Source of the DNA: Spartobacteria bacterium UBA695
GTDB taxonomy: Bacteria; Verrucomicrobiota; Verrucomicrobiia; Chthoniobacterales; Chthoniobacteraceae
Assembly (NCBI GenBank): GCA_002298145.1
Contig: DBMP01000030.1
Location: 1-23,799, forward strand
DNA: 23,799 nucleotides
Direction of reading: 5' to 3'
This document shows, in pieces, positions 20,160 to 23,799 of this stretch (within the stretch, counting starts at the first letter, position 1; the number at the start of each line of letters is the position of its first letter). The notes below the pieces were generated by a model. The model was not told the DNA's origin. It did not search any database and saw only the letters and a list, made by a program, of their open reading frames with translations. A program made the position numbers and the translations under genes.

Positions 20160-21041
20160 CTACCGGCCCACGCCCCACGTTGGGAGGGAGTGGGCTTCGC
20201 GGCAGTCGGGGCAGGTCGCGGCGGAAAGCGCGCGCCCGCATGAGGGACATACGCCGTCGTGCAGAAACGGATCGAACGGCTGACCGCAGCCGCCGCAGAG
20301 CCAGATGGGCGCCTGCATCGGGTGCGCATTGCAGCCGGGGCAGGAAAAGGCGTTGTGGCGCGGGATCGCCTCCAGGCGTTTCAAACGCCGCGCTTCTTTG
20401 AAGCCGCTCCAGCATTGAGTGGCGATGAAGATCGCAATCACAGCAGTCCAGATCGACCCGTTCAAGTACGCCAGCACCACCAGAGCCGACGCGCCGACGA
20501 CACCAATAAGCGCGGCAATCCAGAGGCTTCGCACGGGACCCAGGAAAAACCAGAGCAGCGAGCGGAGGATCTGCCCACCGTCGAGCGGGTAAATGGGCAG
20601 GATGTTGAAAATCAAGAGCCCCGCGTTGATGAACCCCACCCTGAAAATAAAAGTATGCAGGGCGGGAAACGCGTCGCCGTCCATTAAGTAAAACGCCGCC
20701 ACAAGCGGAATGGCCAGGACGACATTGACCAGCGGCCCGGCGGCAATGCTCCAGAGCGTCGCGCCCGGGCGCTGCGGCGGGCTCACAAAAGCGACACCGC
20801 CCAGCGGCCAGAGAACGATTTCATTGGCCGCTCCCCCCACCTGGCGGCAGGCCAGCGCATGGCCAAACTCGTGCAGCAGCACGATGCCAAAAAGGGCCAG
20901 GTATTCGGCGGCGGCCCAGCCAAGCGAGCTGCGTTGCGACTGCCGTTGCAGTTCATAGGCCGCCACGAGGAACCAGGACCAGTGCAAATGGACCGTGATG
21001 CCGAAAACTTTGAACAACCGGATCTGCTGGCTTTGTATCAT
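20160..21041 (-). CDS. Site-2-type M50 metalloprotease with C-terminal zinc ribbons
   Basis: A 293-residue integral membrane protease. The zinc site HEFGH is at 57-61, with the third ligand Asp154 in NILPIYPLDGGQ. Five or six helices extend to about 208. The C-terminal 60 residues contain four CxxC pairs (Cys234/237, 249/252, 265/268, 277/280), which should form two zinc ribbons in the cytoplasm. M50 proteases cleave membrane-bound regulators within the membrane; the target here is unknown. ATG 21041 is chosen over TTG 21050; GGGGAGG lies right before the ATG, closer than a usual Shine-Dalgarno. It converges with the sufS-sufU fusion. Confidence 0.9.
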   Translation of the reverse strand: MIQSQQIRLFKVFGITVHLHWSWFLVAAYELQRQSQRSSLGWAAAEYLALFGIVLLHEFGHALACRQVGGAANEIVLWPLGGVAFVSPPQRPGATLWSIAAGPLVNVVLAIPLVAAFYLMDGDAFPALHTFIFRVGFINAGLLIFNILPIYPLDGGQILRSLLWFFLGPVRSLWIAALIGVVGASALVVLAYLNGSIWTAVIAIFIATQCWSGFKEARRLKRLEAIPRHNAFSCPGCNAHPMQAPIWLCGGCGQPFDPFLHDGVCPSCGRALSAATCPDCREAHSLPTWGVGR

Positions 21042-21124
21042 CCTCCCCAACCCATAGTCGAACCCGGCCCCCGGGGCAACGGCTTTTGCCTTGGCTGGGA
21101 AAGTTATACTTCGCCGGAGAACGC

Positions 21125-22039
21125 CTACGCAGGCCTAAGCCGGATCTTTCCCCCGCCTGGGAGCGCGGAATACATCGCCGCCCCATCCCGAACCGGCACC
21201 GTGGTCTCCGAGCGGCCCTGAACGACGCGGCACGCCCGCCAGGCCGTGGGCACCCGCGTGGCAAGGGTCAGCGGCAGATCGTAAAACGCGGGATCGGCAG
21301 CGGTAAGAAGCTCAACCTCAATGGCGTCGGGCCCCGTCGCGGCGGCTTGCACCACCGCCCCCTCGCGCTCCGTGGCGTATTGATGCCAGGAAACGGGGTC
21401 CGTGATCCAGAGGCGGTCGCGGTTTGCATCCAGCTTATCGAGCAGCGCCAGGAAAATCTCCAGCGGCGTGGAATGCCAATCCCCGCCGACACCGTGAAAA
21501 TCGTGATGCCCCATCCCGCCCGTTGCCAGCGCGGCATCCACCAGCGCAAGCACCGCCTCCCCCGATTGGGTCTGGAACGGGCAGCCCCAGAATGGCGGCC
21601 GCTTGACCAAGCGGTATTTGGCCAGAAGCGCCGCCTCTTCTTCCGGGCTCACGTTCCAGGGCACGCCGCCCGGCTGCCCAAAGGAGACCAGGCGCGGCCA
21701 CTTGCAGCCGGGATCGAGCCTCCGAATGGCATCGTTGCAGCGGGCCAGTTCGTCGTCGAGCTGCGGCACGGAGAATGCGCCAACGTGCGAAAAGGTGTGA
21801 TTACCCAATATGACACACGGGTCCCTCGACCAGCTTGTCCATTGCTTTTCGAGGGCGAGGAACGGCGGGTTGCCCGGGTTGATATAAAAGACCCCCGGCA
21901 TTCCCCGTTTGCTGAGTTCGGGGATCGCGGTCGTAATGGCGCTCGGCGCGCTATCGTCAAACTCCAGCATGAAAACGGCCTGCTTGCCGTCTTGCCATTT
22001 GAGAACCTGGGTAGCTCCGATGTCGTCGGAAGGAATCAT
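21125..22039 (-). CDS. Polysaccharide deacetylase-like (NodB-fold) protein
   Basis: A 304-residue protein with NodB-type signatures: FDDSAPS with Asp28/Asp29 and NHTFSHVG with His81/His85, the expected metal ligands of carbohydrate esterase 4. Further motifs are less clear, and the C-terminal part (about 240-304) looks like a separate beta-rich segment. No signal peptide is seen, so a cytoplasmic location is likely unless exported otherwise. It starts 11 bp after the stop of the GH28-like gene, implying one transcript and joint work on a pectin-like or acetylated glycan. The substrate cannot be read from the sequence. Confidence 0.82.
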   Translation of the reverse strand: MIPSDDIGATQVLKWQDGKQAVFMLEFDDSAPSAITTAIPELSKRGMPGVFYINPGNPPFLALEKQWTSWSRDPCVILGNHTFSHVGAFSVPQLDDELARCNDAIRRLDPGCKWPRLVSFGQPGGVPWNVSPEEEAALLAKYRLVKRPPFWGCPFQTQSGEAVLALVDAALATGGMGHHDFHGVGGDWHSTPLEIFLALLDKLDANRDRLWITDPVSWHQYATEREGAVVQAAATGPDAIEVELLTAADPAFYDLPLTLATRVPTAWRACRVVQGRSETTVPVRDGAAMYSALPGGGKIRLRPA

Positions 22040-22050
22040 TGGATCATACC

Positions 22051-23406
22051 TTATCGCACTGCCGAGATCGCGTCACAAACACTTTCCGCGCCCGGAGCAA
22101 TCCGCCAGGCACACTCCGTTTGCTCCAGCCGGGCAACGCCGAGCGCCCAGAGCGGCGCGGTGCCCCCGGCGTGGATCGCCAGCTTCAAATCAGCGGCGGG
22201 CCGAAGGTCGAGGTTGCCTCCCCAGGCTTCGAATAATTCGCCTTTGCACAAGGTTGCTTGCACCCGGATGAGCCGGACGTTCTCGATGCCTCCCGGCTCC
22301 TGCGAATAAAGCGTGAAGGCATTCTCGCCACTCGCCTCGATGTCCCGGAAGACCAAATCGCGGATCGGAAATAGCCGGGATTCCCCGGGGAACCTCACGG
22401 TCGATACCTGCACGGGCTCGCCTCGGCCCCACCAGTTGCCGTGGAAGAGCCCGGTCCGGATGCGGCAGTTTTCGACGGTGACGTTTTCCACAGCCGCCTG
22501 GCGCGCGTAGATGCCGATGCCCCGGTTGCTGTCGACGATGTCCAGGTTCCGCAACGTCACCCGGCGAACCGGATTTTTCCCATAGCCGATGCGCACCGCC
22601 GAGGAACGACTGGAGAGATGGCAATCGCGCACTTCGATCCCCTCGCAGACGCCGACGATTCCGCTCAGCCCAAGCGCGATCTCGGCCTCCCCGGCGGGGT
22701 GGTTGAATCCGGTGATCGCTATGGCGTCGTCGCCGCAGACGATGTGGCATTTTTCCACGAGAACGTTGCGGCAGGTGGTGAAATGCAACCCGTCGTTATT
22801 GGGGTGGGTGACGTTGTTGAAAATCTTGACGTTTCGGACTGTGACGCCGTCGCTATCGGCCACGTGTGTGGTCCAATAAGTCGCCCCGGTGATCGTCACG
22901 TTTTCAATCGTCAGATTCGTACAACGGGCAAAGACCAGCATGTTCCCGGGGCGGTTCAACGGCCGCAGCGGGCCGTGGACGGCAGCGGTGGTTCCATAGG
23001 GCGCGCCGTGCTGGCCCTGGCGGGTTTCGGAGACGCAAAAATCCGCCCCCATCGGCACCACCTCGTGCGAAAAAAACCGATCGGCATTGCCATCCAAAAT
23101 GCCTTCGCCGGTCACGACGATATTCGGTGCATCAAGGGCGTACAGGAGCCCGCCGACGGCATCCCCGACGCGGTGATCCTCCCGGGCGGGGCTCGCGATC
23201 AGGCGGCCCCCTTTTTCAATCCGCAAGACGGTGTTGCCAAAGATCTGCAAAATCCCCGTCACAAAGTCCCCGGGCGGCACCAGGAGCGTGCCGCCGCCAT
23301 GGTCCCGGCAGGCGCAGGCCGCGGCCTGGCAGGCACGGGTATTGACGGTTTTCCCATCGCCGATCGCCCCATAGGCGGTAATATCGAATATTGGATGCGG
23401 TGCCAT
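22051..23406 (-). CDS. GH28-like right-handed beta-helix protein
   Basis: A 451-residue protein with the polygalacturonase layout: an N-terminal FDITAYGAIGDGKTVNT start typical of pectin-degrading beta-helix enzymes, then repeated short strands. Acidic motifs NND (203-205, Asp205) and GDD (225-227) match the catalytic Asp set. The usual G-H-G motif is replaced by SRSSAVRIG (266-274), and the last motif reads RGIGIYAR (295-302) rather than RIK. Catalysis may therefore differ from classical polygalacturonase. No signal peptide is present. It heads a probable operon with the deacetylase-like and M50 genes. Confidence 0.85.
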   Translation of the reverse strand: MAPHPIFDITAYGAIGDGKTVNTRACQAAACACRDHGGGTLLVPPGDFVTGILQIFGNTVLRIEKGGRLIASPAREDHRVGDAVGGLLYALDAPNIVVTGEGILDGNADRFFSHEVVPMGADFCVSETRQGQHGAPYGTTAAVHGPLRPLNRPGNMLVFARCTNLTIENVTITGATYWTTHVADSDGVTVRNVKIFNNVTHPNNDGLHFTTCRNVLVEKCHIVCGDDAIAITGFNHPAGEAEIALGLSGIVGVCEGIEVRDCHLSSRSSAVRIGYGKNPVRRVTLRNLDIVDSNRGIGIYARQAAVENVTVENCRIRTGLFHGNWWGRGEPVQVSTVRFPGESRLFPIRDLVFRDIEASGENAFTLYSQEPGGIENVRLIRVQATLCKGELFEAWGGNLDLRPAADLKLAIHAGGTAPLWALGVARLEQTECAWRIAPGAESVCDAISAVR

Positions 23407-23532
23407 TTAGTACAAAGCCGGAAGCCGGTTCGCTTCCAGGCAATAACGCTACCGGCCACGGCCTGGAGGTCAACCCCTCCCCCGCTCTATCTATAGACAA
23501 TATCGCCCCCGCACAGCCACTCTCCCCCCCTT

Positions 23533-23565
23533 AAAAAAAACCGGGACGGCTGTTAAGCCGCCCCG
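23533..23565 (-). terminator. Intrinsic terminator of the gene at the window end
   Basis: Arms 23557-23565 and 23542-23550 pair over nine bases with one G-U wobble around TTAACA, followed on the minus strand by a T-run of eight (plus-strand A at 23533-23540). It lies about 30 bp past the stop at 23596. Confidence 0.9.
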
Positions 23566-23595
23566 ATTGAAAGATACCGTTGGCGAAGTCTCGTT

Positions 23596-23799
23596 TTACT
23601 GGTTGAGCTCGTTCGGGCGGTCGGGTCTCTTACGGTCCTTATCCCGCTCTCTGGAGGCGTTTGGCTGCCCCTGGGGAGCCGCTTGCTGTGGGGGCCGCTG
23701 CACCTGCTGCGGGGGCCGCTGCTCCGCTTGACGTTGCTGGCTGCGAGCACTTTCCACCGCCTGCCGCCGCTGCTGTTCCACCGCATTGCGCTGGGCCTG
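23596..23799 (-). CDS. 3' end of a Gln/Arg/Pro-rich protein (partial)
   Basis: The last 67 residues before the TAA at 23596-23598; the 5' part lies beyond the window. The visible part is low-complexity: Gln/Arg-rich repeats (QQRRQAVESARSQQRQ), then alternating RPPQQ units, then a basic Arg/Asp/Lys tail. It resembles a disordered C-terminal tail and cannot be assigned to a family. A GTG at 23781 is not a credible start because the same composition continues upstream to the edge. The terminator follows the stop. Confidence 0.7.
   Translation of the reverse strand, partial: QAQRNAVEQQRRQAVESARSQQRQAEQRPPQQVQRPPQQAAPQGQPNASRERDKDRKRPDRPNELNQ

Noticed and set aside
20146..20173. GC-rich hairpin between sufSU and the M50 gene as a terminator
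   Set aside because: It contains the last codons of the M50 gene and has no T-run on either strand.

Overview
The window is high-GC bacterial chromosome with densely packed genes on both strands. It carries no rRNA, tRNA, CRISPR array, transposase or phage gene that I can recognise. The gene content (PolX polymerase with a PHP domain, a six-domain ribosomal protein S1, a short type I mannose-6-phosphate isomerase, FeoAB, SUF-type Fe-S assembly, a GH28-like beta-helix protein), the near absence of Shine-Dalgarno sequences, and chained palindromic repeats built around CTGGAG cores suggest a member of the PVC group, most likely Verrucomicrobiota. That placement is an inference, not a demonstrated assignment.

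Layout. Positions 109-318 hold a small GYF_2-domain protein. An HtrA serine protease (387-1814, minus) and DNA polymerase X (1974-3731, plus) diverge from a spacer that holds a 19-nt perfect inverted repeat. A small ankyrin protein is coupled to polX. After a composite palindromic repeat come four small lipoprotein genes on the minus strand (4279-5397, lower GC), two of them tandem duplicates. An AT-rich, mostly empty stretch follows, then rpsA (5875-7557, minus) with its terminator. Positions 7760-11779 (minus) hold a polytopic membrane protein, a 530-bp repeat-rich spacer, fabF and a membrane-anchored TPR protein. A DUF167/YggU protein (11881-12135, plus) is followed by 12136-12910, an unusual stretch with an operator-like palindrome, a mutually exclusive hairpin pair ending in an intrinsic terminator, a 63-aa ORF and a large cruciform. 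manA (minus) and an ABC ATPase (plus) diverge from 13856-13958. An HdeD-like membrane protein ends at a strong terminator.

Positions 15819-20129 form the most coherent unit: feoA, feoB, a 44-residue FeoB-associated Cys-rich membrane peptide, and one gene encoding a cysteine desulfurase fused to a SufU-type scaffold. feoA/feoB and the peptide/desulfurase genes overlap by ATGA; feoB and the peptide gene are 20 bp apart. The arrangement puts ferrous iron import and the first steps of Fe-S cluster assembly in one transcript. A Fur-box-like inverted repeat lies inside a candidate promoter just upstream of feoA.

On the minus strand, a GH28-like beta-helix protein, a polysaccharide deacetylase-like protein and a site-2-type M50 metalloprotease with C-terminal zinc ribbons form a likely operon (23406 down to 20160). 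The window ends in the 3' part of a Gln/Arg/Pro-rich gene with a clear terminator.
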